A stretch of 64,000 bases of DNA from Diphasiastrum complanatum (GCA_029204225.1 CM055097.1:65974268-66038267); one strand, 5' to 3'; shown: positions 31,452 through 43,420, counted from the first letter of the stretch. Notes: generated by a model not told the origin, from the sequence alone. Numbers and translations are program-made.

Positions 31452-32950
31452 CCTTGCATCAAAAGAATAGTTTAGAAATCCGCAGCTGCATACCCAATCT
31501 CTAGACTGCCAATTTTCACCTGGCAATGGAACTCCTGCTAGAGCGCCATTTCCATTATCCCAAAAATAGTCAACTTCTGGTCGTCGGGGTCGTGCCATTT
31601 CATCCATCATGGCTGAACGTACCGGCGCATCTGCTGGAATTTCGAATGAATCCTTTGGCTCCCCACACTTGTTGCATTCCATTCTGAAAGCATAATTATT
31701 GTTCCTGCAGCCTTTTCATTGTGTTTCACTGTGTTTAGTGCTTTATTAACTTAGTCATCCACAATGATTTGCTCATTGTCATTGGTGTCAAAACAAAAAA
31801 CATGTACAAGAATCAGGGAAAGACAAAAGAGATAACCATTGCAGATCCAGTCGCCTGCCCGCGGGAGCCACTTAGCCTGTGCACGGCTACGGGTAACAAC
31901 AGCCATTTTAGGCTGCTTGCAGCGATTGCAAGCAGATCTGAACGAATAGTTTAGATTTCCACATTCGCTACAGCTCCAGTCTCCCTCGCGTCCCCCCAGT
32001 GACCTAGACATGCCTGCACCATATGGCCACGCGAGAGTGAAAACTACTCGTGACTAATCGCATTTGAGCTGGAAAGGACCGATAGTAAAAAACGAACCAA
32101 ATATGAACAAGAGATTCTCGAGCATTAGAATCTTTCTATAAAAAGAGTAATCTTATGCCGTAAACGAGAAATCGAAGCAAAGGATCTTACTTTAGCCTAC
32201 TTCTTGAGTTGAAAGAATGTAAAGTGACTGCACATCGTCTATAGCAGAATAACGAACCGAGTATGACAAGAGATTCTTGAGCATCAGCATCTATCTATAG
32301 TGAAAACAATCTGAAGCTATAAATGAGAAAACGAACCAAATGGATCTTCTTATAGCCTACTTCTTGAGCTATGCGTGAAAGAATGTCAAATGGCCTATAA
32401 AAGAGAAACGAACCAAATATGAACGAGATTCTCAAGCATTAACATCTACCTATACGAAAAACGATGAAAAGCAGCCATAAATGAGACATCGAACGAAAAG
32501 AATCTTCTTATAGCCTGCTTCTGGAGCTGTGATACGACTGCTTTATAATCACGAAATCTAAAATTTAATACTATATCCAGAATCTTTCTGTCAGTTTTTC
32601 TAAACTATCTTTATGGCATCAGCTACGAAATGAGATCACCTTGAAGCGTAGATTTTATTTACCCCGCCAAAACAGCTGCATTCATTGAATGAGAAACCAA
32701 ATTATGGAAAAAAATAGTACAACAACAATTTGTTTAGGAAGATGAGCAGTGGCCATTCGTGATGGCGGATGAGTAAAAGGAAATCGTACCTCTTTCGGCA
32801 ACGCGGTGCTTCAAGAAGATGTGGAAAGACGAGGGCAAGAAACCCTTGGATCGATCGATCGATCGGGTGTGGTCGTATTTCAGAATGCTGGGAAGAATTT
32901 GATTGGGGTTTTGAAGGACGGTTAGCGCGTGGTCACGCGCCAGCCAAAAC
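31452..32950 (-). CDS. RanBP2-type zinc-finger protein gene, 5' part (coding exons 31837-32011 and 31452-31711)
   Basis: Exon 1 starts at ATG 32011 (MSRSLGG) right after acceptor GGTGCAG and reads GDWSCSECGNLNYSFRSACNRC, finger 1. It ends WLPRAGDWICN at donor AATG/GTTATC. Exon 2 starts after acceptor GAAAAG and gives GCRNNNYAFRMECNKCGEPKD, completing finger 2 (W-x-C-x2-C...N...C-x2-C). Then PEVDYFWDNGNGALAGVPLP and a third finger start DWVCSCGFLNYSFDAR at donor AAGG/GTACTT. The cysteine pair closing finger 3 must be in an unseen exon. The family, small plant proteins with two or three such fingers, binds single-stranded RNA or protein partners; function here is inferred. A 5'UTR exon ends at donor AGAG/GTACGA (32789-32790). 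Intact in the visible exons. Confidence 0.8.
32090..32555. repeat. Tandem repeat, about 160 bp x 3, in a 5'UTR intron
   Basis: Three blocks begin ACGAACCAAATATGAACAAG (32090), ACGAACCGAGTATGACAAG (32253) and ACGAACCAAATATGAACGAG (32408). Each is followed by ATTCTCGAGCAT-like and AGCCTACTTCTTGAG-like segments. They lie inside the intron 32014-32789 of the RanBP2-type gene, between the 5'UTR exon and the start codon. Confidence 0.8.
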
Positions 32951-32999
32951 CTGCACTACTTGACCTTGGCTTTTTGGCAGGGTACTTGTGGTCAAGCCT

Positions 33000-33430
33000 C
33001 AAGGGTGTGCCTTAAACTGTCAAGATGGGCCCTAAGCAAGGGGTAAAGCCCCCACACCGGGGGGCCTTGCTCTAAGCAAGAGACCCACTCCGGCATTAAA
33101 CACCATGTCCCGAGCTTCGCCGAGGAGAAACAATAGCATTTGCCTTTTGGGCTGCCCAAGCAACTATGCATCTTGGTCTCCAAGGGGAGGCTCGAACTTG
33201 AGACCAAAGAAACTTTGGATGTCAAGATAATCAATTTAGCCAACACCCTTGACTTTGTGTGGAAATAAGGACTATGGCATGATGCCTTACCTAAGCCACA
33301 TCCACAATGTTGTGCCTCAAATGCTTTGGAGAAAAAATGCATCTTGGTTTTCAAGGGGGCTTGAACTTGAGACCAAAGAAACTTTGGATGCCAAGCTAAC
33401 CAATTGACGCAACCCTTGAATGTACTTTGG
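33000..33430 (-). mobile_element. tRNA-derived SINE, dimeric
   Basis: Two related units on the minus strand. Each has a tRNA-like head: an A-box-like TGGCTAAATTG (about 33233-33243) or GCGTCAATTGG (about 33405-33415), then CATCCAAAGTTTCTTTGGTC, then a B box (AGTTCGAGCC at 33188-33197; AGTTCAAGCC near 33358-33367). RNA polymerase III would transcribe such units. Downstream of the second head is a GC-rich body (CGGTGTGGGGGCTTTACCCC) with an inverted-repeat look. No poly(A)/T tail or target duplication was defined. Confidence 0.6.
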
Positions 33431-34529
33431 AGAAAAAAATGAACCAATTTAAAGCACAAAAAGATGTCTCTGTCTTGGACAAGTTGAGTTTAGTAAGAAT
33501 GTTCATTGTAGTGGAATCAACGCATGCTTAAACCTCACTCCTCGTGATTTTTGTGCTTTTTGTTTATGCTCAGCCTATTACTTGATGTACATACAATGCA
33601 TAATTTTACATAAAAAATGGGGGGAGGAAGTCTGAACCTCAACCGAGATCTAGCTTTTTGACAAGTGAAACTTGTTTGTCCCAAAGAAGAAAGGACTGAA
33701 ACAATTATTCTCATGATTGTTCTTACAATTCTAACAGATTCAATTTTGCTACTTTTTTAATTCATTCAATTGATTTGGTTGAGTATCATTATAGGCATCT
33801 ATGACAGTCGTGATGAATGTGGAATAATAGGCATCTATGACTGTCATACATTCATCGACCCAATATTCAACATAAATGAGTGAACGATTCAACATACCAG
33901 CTTGGTACTTAAAGTAGAACAGCTAGTCAATACACAACACCTTATACATAACATAACACACAGTAAATGCAATAAATGATATTGTATATTGAGTTACTTT
34001 AGTACATCAATGAGATCAATAATCATATTCTGCTCTATCTTGAAGATAGCCAATCTCTAGATCAATGCCACACATATCTGCCTAAAATCTCTCTACATAT
34101 ATATAATTGAAGTTAGAGAGTTTAATACATTAGTTATTCTTATAAATTATGTTATATTGAACTGGGTGTTCACAAGTTTAGACTGATTTGAGAGTAGTTT
34201 CTATATCTCATTCGCTTCTGTAGTCTGTCACGCTCATGGTTGAAATAAGTTTGCAACTTGGATCAAAGAAAACACAAAGAAATGAATTCCAATTCTCAAA
34301 GTTGAGATATATATATTTCGACCTATACTAAGTAAATGGTTGAGTAATACTGCAAACTGTGTCAAATGCCTTGTAATACTACAAATTGTTCAAGTAGCTT
34401 ATAAAAGGATGATTATATACAAATGAATAGAAGTCCTTGGAAGTAGGAGTAAGATTAACTCCATTACTCTTTTAGCTTATTGCTAGGAATCTTAATAAAA
34501 ATATATCATATTAATTAAGGTAATATGTT
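33431..34529. other. No gene seen; probable LTR of copia-C in part
   Basis: AT-rich. The minus strand around 34390-34500 continues directly from the copia-C pol end and holds TATAAGC, so this is probably its degraded right LTR. A 15-base duplication (AATAGGCATCTATGA) occurs near 33790 and 33828. Confidence 0.35.
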
Positions 34530-36480
34530 TCTCCATAGATAAGGGTTTTGTCAGCAGATCAGCTACCATTTTGTCAATGTGATAGTAAATCATTTCAACC
34601 ACTTTATCATGCACTTTCTCTCTTAAAAAGTGAAATTGAATTTCCTAGTGTTAGAGAAAACTTGGATTGAAAGAAATAACAATCAAGATTTGATTATCAC
34701 AATGTAATGTTGTTGGAACTTCAAATTCTACAATAGTCTTTTGAGCCAGATGACTCATTTTTTACTACTTGAGTGGCTACAATATATCTAGACTCTATGA
34801 AAGATAGATAAATGCATATATGCTTTTGACTATTACATGAAATAGGTCCTTGTGCTAAAAGGCACAAAAAAATAGACATGGATTTTCTAGTATCCACATC
34901 TGTAGCCTCCAATCTGAGTCTGAATGGGCTTCTTAGATTGGTGCATCCGCTAATTTTTATTATAATTTAAAGCATAGTGCTTTGTGTCTTCGATGTATCT
35001 CAAAAACCTCTGCAAAGCTTTCTAATGTGACAGGCTTGGATTTGACTTGAATGTATCTCAAAACTCTCTGTAGAGCTTTCCAATGTGGCAGGCTTGAATT
35101 TGACATATACTGAGATAATTCACTAACTACAAAAGCTAGATCAAGGCGTGTGTAGATCATAACATACATCAGTGAGCCAATGAATAATTCATATGGATAT
35201 TTTTGCATTTCCTTCTACTCCTCTTCAAACTTTGGACACATTTTTCGAGAGTTTGAAGCCTAGATCCATTGGTGAATCTATGGCTTTGCAATCTTTTATG
35301 CCATGTTGTGTAGTACATTGATTAAATACCTCTATTGGCTTAGAGTTACTTTTCTTGCAGTTCTATCTCTTTTGATTTCTAATGCCAAATGAGTAGTACA
35401 TTGGCCCAATATCAGTCATTTTAAATTCCTTTGACAATAATGTCTTGGTCTCAAATAATAATTGATTCAGATTGCTAATAATTAAAGAATCGTCAATATA
35501 AAGTGCTATAATTACATAACTTGAGCCTCTATGCTTTATGTACACAATGGAATCAGTAGAACTAGAAATTCATTGATGTTGTAGAGAGAGAATTTATTCT
35601 ATCAAACCAAGCTCTTGGAGCCTATTTCAAACCATACAAGGCCTTTTGTAATTTATAGACTTTGTGCTTTTGTATTAGAGTATTTTTGTAGATAACAAGT
35701 AGTTGAAACTATTTCAGTCCAATTTGTTTTGGGTGGTTGAGCATTTGAAAACATTGTTCTTGCTGCATTCAACAGTGTTCAATTCTTTCTTTCTGCAATC
35801 CCATTTCATTGTGGAGTGTAGCTCATAGTATAATGATGATGAATGTCACAAGAAAAAAAATAATCAAAAATTTCATCTGACATAAATTCTCCCTCACAGT
35901 CTAAGCGAAGGGATTTAATCTTTACCAATTCGTGTCTCAACATATCATTTAAATTCTTTATAAAAGTTGAATGCTTTGAACTTGTTCTCGATGAATATAG
36001 TTTTAGTAAATCTAGAATAATCGTCAATGAAAGTGATAAAACATAAGGCAAATCCTAATGAGGGTGTGCTCATGGGATCACATAGATCATTGTGGATTAA
36101 TTCGAGAATGGACTTGGCTCTTATAGCTTGTCCCTTTGGGAATTTTATTCTATGTTACATCCATAGTAAGTACATTTCAAAGACATGATTAGTGTCTATG
36201 ACAATAGAATTATTCATATCCTTGACTAATTTATTACGATGCATATACAAAATAGCCCTCATATTTAACTGATTTAATCTTTCATGCCATAACTGAGTAT
36301 TTATAGATCTCACATTAATTGTGCGTGCATGATCTTTCTCTATTTGCTAAGAATATTTATTAGATTCTTGATTTAGGATAGTAGGTTGTTTTGTATTGAA
36401 CAAAACTACATAATCTTGCATGTAATATTGTTCATTGAGCCAAATGTGTTTTCAATTTGACACATGAAGAACATCATGAA
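34530..36480 (-). pseudogene. Copia-C, decayed Ty1/copia pol
   Basis: Minus-strand pieces in copia order: integrase (35806-36051: LKSLRLDCEGEF-like KIKSLRLDCEGEFMSDEIFDY, and HHHYTMSYTPQ), reverse transcriptase (35363-35545: SYVIIALYIDDSLIISN), RT end/RNase H start (34960-35208: SLMYVMIYTRLDLAFVVSEL), RNase H (34721-34912), and pol end ADLLTKPLSMEKHI near 34530. The active site is Y-I-D-D. Heavily mutated and A+T-rich, so it is older than copia-A, -B and -D. Confidence 0.8.
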
Positions 36481-36567
36481 TCATGTTGGTGATTTCGTCT
36501 GGGAATTTGATTAAAATTCATCCTTGGTATAAGGATCTCTAAAGAATAGGATTTTGTGACTTCCGTC

Positions 36568-36574
36568 TTTATAG
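36568..36574 (-). promoter_or_regulatory. PLE-1 TATA box
   Basis: CTATAAAG on the minus strand, equivalent to 46617-46624 and 51592-51599 in PLE-2. Confidence 0.5.
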
Positions 36575-36820
36575 AATCAGAGGACACTTAGGTGTACTAA
36601 GTGCAAATTGCTGCTCACCGTTAGATTGACTGTTCAAAATGTGCACAGATCTTGGCCCTTGGAAAGACTACCAACTTTCCCACCATTAATAAATGGGGTC
36701 TTCTATCATAGCAAGGCATTTTACTTCCACCCCGACTAGTAAAAAGGGTTATTACGCGACATTTTCATTCTACAGAGGTTTGCGAAGTAAATAGAGTAAT
36801 ATATTTACATAACAGAGCCC

Positions 36821-36960
<140 letters not shown>

Positions 36961-37024
36961 CCACCAACCATAGCCACAGTCAGCAAAGTCTCTTAGGGGG
37001 CAGTTAGCACCCCTGAGATGGGTG

Positions 37025-38170
37025 CTAACTGTCAACCAAAAGAAATTTAGCATTTTTTGGTAAAGTAAACTTGAGCCCAGGGAACAAGTTGCGTAAAAAC
37101 AGGTTGTTTAAAATCTCATACAATCTTCCTCTCATGAAGCCATTATTTTGAAAAGCAAGAACAATGTTTTTGACCTCATCCATAAAGGTATCCAGTTCGC
37201 TACAACAGTACATGGCAACAATAATCTGAACGACAATTACTTTATACGAGTTCATAATCGGCCTATTGACAAATAAGTGTATATATTGAAAGAACGAAAA
37301 CGGAAGTTCCCGTCTCTTGTCAAATTTTTTCATATGAAACTTTCCTGATAAAGAATCAAAGGTAGTGGTAATATTCAAAAAATTAATCGTGTTATCCAAA
37401 GCGTCTTCTTTTTCTATAGTGAGGTACTCCAAGGGATAGATCCTTAAGGCATTATCATCGACACAAGATTGCATCTTGTCTAGGAATACAAGAGCATTTG
37501 TGTTGTTTATGAAACAAATATCATCAATATAATGGAAAGTATGCTTGAAGCCACGTAGGTATTCCACTTTTCCAAGTCTGGCCAGTCTTTTCATAAAATG
37601 TATTTTAAAGAATGACAAATACCAGCTACACCATGTAGGGGAACAGACAAAACCCATAGGAATACCACAGACTTGTTTCCAAGTCCTATTTCCTAATCTT
37701 ATTATGCAATTGTCAATCAGTATATCATTATAATGGCAAAGAGGTTCTATGTCAATCACAGTCCAATTATCAGTCTGATTGGTCACCCATTTCCAGTCAA
37801 ATTGCTTAAGGCTCGATTTCCACTGATAGGCAAGCTTTTTGTTTTTACAAGACTTGAATGCATACCTTATCATTTTCCGTATTATAATTTTTAGCCCATC
37901 CGGACCATTAAGAGGAATATTTTCGTAGCATTTTGCAATGTCAGTGGACCACATGGAGGTGATTTTGTTAGGCACATTAAGATAAAATTCAGTGGATAAG
38001 TCGCACTGCCAGAATAGGTTAGTATCCACATTTTGGATGCTCCCGTCTGAAGTTGCCTTAATGCCTGCTCTCTCCATAAGGAGAGGAGTCAGTATACCAA
38101 GAGCTCCAGAAATAAACGTGGCCACCTTTGAAAAATAGCAGTCATGTGCATTTATAATCCGTCTGAACAT
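37025..38170 (-). pseudogene. PLE-1 reverse transcriptase (palm to thumb)
   Basis: A 381-residue open frame. Motifs in order: RIINAHDCYFSKVATFIS (finger block), MWSTDIAKCYENIPL (first catalytic Asp), VCGIPMGFVCSPTWCSWYLS (PLE G-x-P-M-G...S-P block), FHYIDDICFINN (Y-I-D-D active site), NTINFLNITTTF (F-L-D-like), and FDKRRELPFSFFQYIHLF with SYKVIVVQIIVAMYCCSEL in the thumb. The layout, especially P-M-G...S-P and the S/Q-x-H thumb, is that of Penelope-like reverse transcriptases rather than LTR or LINE ones. It ends FLLVDS, with no GIY-YIG endonuclease after it. The upstream half (38152-38853) is in another frame. Confidence 0.85.
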
Positions 38171-38853
38171 GTTTTTGTGTGCTTTGAAAGTACAAAGTAA
38201 GAAAGGTAATCTTCTTTCCCTATTAGAAAATCAAGTATTGTAGTAGCAAAAGTATCTTGAATTTTAACCATAGCCACATCTAGTGTATTATCATTTTCAT
38301 TTGAAAACGGGGAAAAATCAGGACTAGACAGTCTAACCAAAGCCAAACTTCTTACAAAGTAGATGCACATAAAACACGGATTATGTTGCACCTTATCCAC
38401 ACCATTAACATATAGATTGGTAGTAATCCAATTACGTTCATCAATGGCATTTGTAAGTTTGTTAGTCATAACCCTTTTTCCATGTAGCCACTTGGTATTT
38501 TTCAAAAAGTTTGTAACAACATCTTTGCAAATCAAGGCATGTTCCATAACAATCTCATGATCAATATTTTGATAAGTAGGTAAAAAACTTGCCAATTCAA
38601 ACCATCCACAATTAAGTTTTAAAGACACCTCACTTATATTAGACTGGCACAATGGGATATGATTAAGACCTTTGTTCAAGTCATTCTTTAAAACTTTGCT
38701 TCTAATAATTCCAGTATCCATCGAGACAACATGCCCAAAAATTTTAGTAACAAACTCTTTAAAACACTTATTGTAAGCGCAAGTACAAGTTGGAATGTTG
38801 TCAACATTGAAATCACAAAAAACTTGAAAGGGTTTATACCATATTTGCTTCAA
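38152..38853 (-). pseudogene. PLE-1 reverse transcriptase, N-terminal half
   Basis: Reads FQVFCDFNVDNIPTCTCAYN, then HVVSMDTGIIRSKVLKNDL, then GLNHIPLCQSNI. The segment G-H-V-V-x-x-D-x-x-I-I...L matches the block (T-G-D-x-x-I-I...K-L-R-x-L-L-x-K-G) seen before the fingers in several PLE clades. A frame change at about 38200 separates it from the palm. PLE-2 has the same region intact across that point, so the lesion belongs to this copy. Confidence 0.75.
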
Positions 38854-39089
38854 ATGTGGAAAATAAGACCAACCAAATACGATAAGCTCAAAAGTTTCAT
38901 CAATGTGACCAAAAATATGAAGTAAGGTTTTAGCATATTATTGTTTAACATCAATCCTCTCAAAGCATCTGTTATAATAACGTAAATGTAGAAAAAACTT
39001 TCCTTTGTCTCTTCTAACCACTAGTCGTCGTCTACCAGTATTGCTGCCCTCCAATATCCTTGTTTCTTCTATGTCTTCCTGCACATGGA

Positions 39090-39533
39090 TCAATCACGGT
39101 AAAAGTTCAGCTTTCTGATAGGAAGATCCCCCTTTCCACCACTGGTTTGTCCTTCTTTGCCTTTGTTTGGAAAGTACTTCCTCTTCTTGTTATTTCCACT
39201 GCCTGATATGACTGAGCTTGGATTGTTCAGATTGAAGGAACCCGTTTTTTTGCTAGTATTCTGGAAGTATTTGTCTTGCAAGGTAGAGAAGCTAGGTTTT
39301 TTCAAAAGGCGTTCAATTTCTTGAACGTTTTCAGCATCGCCAAGGTGTGCAAGGAGCTTAGCAGTAGGGTTTATGGAAAGTTCAATGGCAGCATCAATCA
39401 TGTATTGTCGGATAAACAGAAAGACAAGGTGGGACTTGACAACCTCTCTAGCTAGTTTATGCAACCAAAGGAAGAAGGCATTAAGCTGATTTTGCAGAGA
39501 CGCACCAGGAAAGAAAATGAAAAGATTATTCAT
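39090..39533 (-). pseudogene. PLE-1 amino-terminal extension fragment
   Basis: Reads FFPGASLQNQLNAFFLWLHK, then AAIELSINPTAKLLAHLGDAE, then a basic Gly/Ser/Lys linker (NNKKRKYFPNKGKEG). PLE-2 has the same sequence (49620-50060) with stops. The hydrophobic helix-rich segment and the basic linker precede the RT. No domain name fits. Confidence 0.7.
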
Positions 39534-39684
39534 TATATACTAGATAGATTGATCAAACCATATGATGGAAGAATTGTTTTTGCATTTATCACCGCATCTG
39601 CACTTAAAGAAGGGTCTTTTCCAGTTCCAGATTCTAGCTTGGTGAAGGTTCATTCTATTAAAGCCAATGTCAAAATGGCCAACC

Positions 39685-40055
39685 TGCTATAAAAGGATGT
39701 AACGCGGGAAAGAGGGATCTCTCTCTCTTATTTCATTCATGCTTATACATGGTTCTCTTGGGTTCTACTATCCATTGGTGCACTATATTTGTGATATCTT
39801 GCAATTTTATTTGTAGAATGCTCATCAAATGCTATTTTCAAATCCAAACGTGTGAAATATAGTAGCTTACTATTATTGTATGGACAAAAACATTATTTTA
39901 TGTTTTGGTTCATATTTGATCAAGATCTATTAGAGTTTTCATCTCATTCTTAGTGTAGGTGATGATTTTTCTACGATGGTAAGATTGGTGATATGTTGTC
40001 TTTCTAACCCACGATCATTTTGATTTGGATCTTAATTGATCTGAAATCCTTCACA
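39685..40055 (+). repeat. Copia-A left LTR, 5'-truncated
   Basis: Matches 45345-45756. It starts with CTATAAAAGGATG, the TATA box, where PLE-1 abuts it. It ends CTTCACA directly before the primer-binding site. Confidence 0.85.
39688..39696 (+). promoter_or_regulatory. Copia-A TATA box (left LTR)
   Basis: TATAAAAGG followed 25-40 bases on by a short CT patch, a plant promoter layout. The right LTR has the same element at 45350-45358 with a CT tract expanded to about 70 bases. Confidence 0.6.
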
Positions 40056-40067
40056 TGGTATTAGAGC
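40056..40067 (+). promoter_or_regulatory. Copia-A primer-binding site
   Basis: TGGTATTAGAGC, one mismatch from the initiator tRNA-Met complement, immediately after the LTR. Confidence 0.8.
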
Positions 40068-40749
40068 TTGTGTTTTAGGATATGAAGGAAACAATCATGT
40101 CTATCAATGATTTTGAGAAGATATCAATGCTAGAGCATGCTAGATTGGATTCTACACCAAAATCGAGTTTCTTGCATATGTAGATTGGATCTTTTGTAGA
40201 TCAAAACCATATATAGAGTTATAATCTTGATCAGTTCCGATTTCTCACAATTCATGTTGGATTTGGCCATTTTTTTAGAGCATTGGAAAAGCCTAAGTGG
40301 TGGCTAGTAGATTGCACATCAAGTTCTTGGCATTTGCATGTAGATTTTGAACTAATAATTTTTTTGTGATTTTGTCAAAACCCTAATTTTGATTGAATTT
40401 CTAGATTGTGAGGTTATTGAACTTCATTTGAGTGTGTTTCAATCTTAGAAAGTGGCAAGAGTCATTAGATTGAGGATAAATCATAAGTTGATCAAGATTT
40501 CACTATTCTATGTGTTGATTTGCTGGTATAAGTGCTAGAAGGGAATTGAGTAGTTTCATATCTTTGTGATTCCTTTTGAAAACATTTGTTTTTTTTCAAA
40601 GGAGTGTTTTGTGCACTGAAACAGATTGAAATAGAGGATCATGTCATTTCTACATGGCTACATCAGGTGGCGTCATGTTGGAAGCCAATGATAGGCTTAC
40701 CTCAAGTAACTATACACTGTGAAAAGTGAGAATGTAATCACTTCTTCAG

Positions 40750-41160
40750 ATGAATGATGTTCTGGATATTGTTGTAATTTTGGAGGAGAGACCAACAACA
40801 CAACAAGATCAAATGAGGTATGACAAGAGGGCCAAGAAGGTTCTACACATGATAAAGATGAATGTTACCAATGAGCTTCTCAAGGAAGTTGGTAAGAGTA
40901 CTTCACCAAAGGATGTTTGGAATTCATTGAAGAAGCTTTATGAATCCAAGTCTACTTCTAGAGTGTTGACTCTAAGAAGGCAAATCTTTTCTTGTTTGCA
41001 AAATGAAGAAAGTCCAAATACTTTTATTTTGAGAGTGAAAGCATTGAATGATGAGTTGGCTTGCATTGATGAGAGCAGTAAGGAAGGAGAGATTGTGCAA
41101 ATTATTCTAAATGGATTGTTGGATGCTCATGCTATTATTGTTCAAAGTATTGCTATTTAA
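40750..41160 (+). pseudogene. Copia-A gag
   Basis: Reads KVLHMIKMNVTNELLKEVGK, then SPKDVWNSLKKLYESKSTSR, LRRQIFSCLQ and SPNTFILRVKALNDEL, the copia gag fold. Upstream (from about 40655) the start is MATSGG-like but stopped by TGA. A stop at 41158 precedes the knuckle. Confidence 0.9.
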
Positions 41161-41247
41161 AAGACTTTTCCAAGTCTGATCAATGAAGAATATAGGCTTC
41201 AAGCAAGAGGTGGATCTTCATCAACATCTCAAGTTGGAGAGGAGGCT

Positions 41248-41469
41248 ATGTTCATCAAGGAAAAATTCAAAGGCAAAAGCAAAAGTAAGTTGTCTAAAGA
41301 GCAAGATCCAATGGATGCTTCTTTAAACGGAAAAAAGAAAGATAGCTCAAAGCTCAAGTGCTTCTATTGTGGCATCAAAGGACACTTTTCAAGTGAGTGC
41401 TACAGGAAGAAGGAATGTTCATTTGGAGGATGTTTTGTTCATTCCATCTATTACCAAAAATTTACTTAG
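41248..41469 (+). pseudogene. Copia-A gag zinc knuckle, fused to pol by deletion
   Basis: CFYCGIKGHFSSECYRKK is a CCHC knuckle. It is followed at once by a sequence that in copia-B lies about 90 codons further on (RNVHLEDVLFIPS). The protease D-S-G-A segment found in copia-B (near 56960) is absent, so a deletion of some 250 bases fused gag to the downstream part. Confidence 0.85.
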
Positions 41470-42113
41470 TGTGAGTCAATCGCTAAGTAAAGGCCTCAAA
41501 GTTGATGGAGATGCTTGTATGATCAAAAGGAAGGATATATTGATTGCAAAAGGTAAAACGCAAGGGAAGTTGTTCAAACCAGATGCTTGTGTTGTTGCTA
41601 ACCAAGTTGGATGTGTTGCAAGAGAGCAAATACCGTTTTGGCATAAAAGGATGGGGCACCTCAACTTCAAGTCATTGGAGGTAATGGCTAGAAAACAAGT
41701 TGTGATTGGTCTTCTAAGTTCTTTAAAAAGTATCAATCATGTTTGTGAGCCTTGTGCTTTGTCAAAGTCACATAGGCTACCTTATACTAGATCTACATCT
41801 AGATCTTCAAAGCCTTTTCAAGCATTCGGATATTCATGGAATTACTACAACTAGCAGTGGAGATAAGATGTATGTAACTTTCATTGATGGTTTTAGTAGA
41901 TTTTGTTGGATCTATTTAGTAAAGAGCAAAGATGAAGTGTATGATGTCTTTGTTAAGTTCAAGAATGCAAGAGAGAACCACTTTTTCACAAGGATCAAGT
42001 TCTATCTACCAAGTTCAAGGTGTTTTGTGATGGGCATGGGATCAAGAGGGAGTATACAACACCAAGGACTCCACAACAAAATGGAGTGGCCAAGAGGAAT
42101 ATTAGGACTTTAG
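41369..42113 (+). pseudogene. Copia-A integrase
   Basis: Reads FIPSITKNLLSVSQSLSKGL, then FWHKRMGHLNFKSLEVMA with CEPCALSKSHRLPY (HHCC finger), then MYVTFIDGFSRFCWIYLVKS (first catalytic Asp). The second catalytic region (R-S-D-N-G-G-E-Y in copia-B) has been deleted near 42000; PSSRCFVMGM replaces it. Confidence 0.9.
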
Positions 42114-42423
42114 TGAAAGTGCCAAAGCCATGAGGTTAAGTGGGATCAAGCATTATTGTGTGCTAATTTCTTGTGCAATAGGTGGCTGAGTGCTATTTTG
42201 GATGAAAGGACACCTTTTGAGATGTTATTCAAGAGGAGACTGGTGTCAAATTTCTAAGAACTTTTGGATGAACATGCTATGTCAACATTACTCTTGATGA
42301 TAGGACCAAGGAGGATCCATCTTCAAGGAAAGGTCTTTTTGTTGGATTTAGTGAGGTGACTAAAGCCTACAAGGTTTACATTCCTTCTACTAACAAAGTG
42401 ATTGTTGGTAGAGATGTCATTTT

Positions 42424-43325
42424 TGATGAGGGGAACATTCCAAATAGTATCTTCAAGCATTATTGATGGTGATGTGGATGGATCTAATATTCTTGATGTT
42501 GATGTTAAGGATCCTACTTTAGATGGTGATGATGATGGACCTTCATCAAGTCAAAAGCCAAGGAGAAAATCAACGGAAAGACAAATGCCTTCAAGGCTCA
42601 CGTATGATGAAAAGGGTAAGCAAGTAGTTTCTGGAAATTATATTGCTTTCCTAACCTCTTTTGATGAACTTACAAGCGTAGATAAAGCAAGGAACAAAGA
42701 GGAGTGGATCCAGTCAATGGATCTTGAGTATCAAGCTCTTATGAAGAATGGAACATGGATATTGGTGGAGTTACCGAAGGACAAGTAAGCTATTGGATGC
42801 AAATGGATCTTCAAGGTGAAGACAAACCAAGATGGATCTATCAAGAAGTATACAACAATGTTAGTGGCAAAAGGATATGCTCAAGAACAAGGGATTGACT
42901 ATGACGAGACCTTTTCACCCTTGGCAAAGATGGTAAGCATTCAAGTCATCATCTCACTTGCTACTCTTTATGGATCTTTATGGATGGGATCCATGGCAAT
43001 TGGACACTACAAATGCTTTTTTGAATGGTGACTTTGAGGAGGAAGTGTACATGGAGCAACCCGAGAGCTACATTTCTTCTACAAAGCCAAATCATGTGTG
43101 TCTACTATAGAAGAGTTTGTATGGCCTTAAGCAGCCACCAAAGGAGTTTGGTATGCTAAGCTTAACACTTTTTTACTCTCTCAAGGCTTGGTTATGAGTG
43201 AGTATGATCATTCACTTTATTATAGCTGAAAATGATGTTTCCATCTTGCTAATCTATGTGGATGATATCATCTTGAGTGGTGGAGACAATCAAGATGTGG
43301 AGGATATCAAGAGTGCTCTTAAGAA
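42424..43325 (+). repeat. Copia-A internal duplication, unit 1
   Basis: Same content as 43421-44325, offset by about 1.0 kb and differing by a few percent. It contains the integrase tail (SRLTYDEKGKQVVSGNY) and the first half of the reverse transcriptase ([47 protein letters not shown]). Confidence 0.9.
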
Positions 43326-43420
43326 TTGTTTTTGCATTTATCACCGCATCTGCACTTAAAGAAGGGTCCTTTCCAGTTCCAGATTCTAGCTTGGCGAAGG
43401 TTCATTCTATTAAAGCCAAT
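43326..43420. repeat. 95-bp PLE fragment at the copia-A duplication seam
   Basis: Matches 39571-39666 (amino part of PLE-1) in the same orientation with about two differences (C for T). The left junction shares AAGAA with the copia sequence it replaces; the right junction shares about two bases (AT). Confidence 0.9.

Noticed and set aside
32846-32872. GATCGATCGATC palindromic repeat as an operator
   Set aside because: Short 4-base repeat in the 5'UTR exon, no symmetry beyond the unit.
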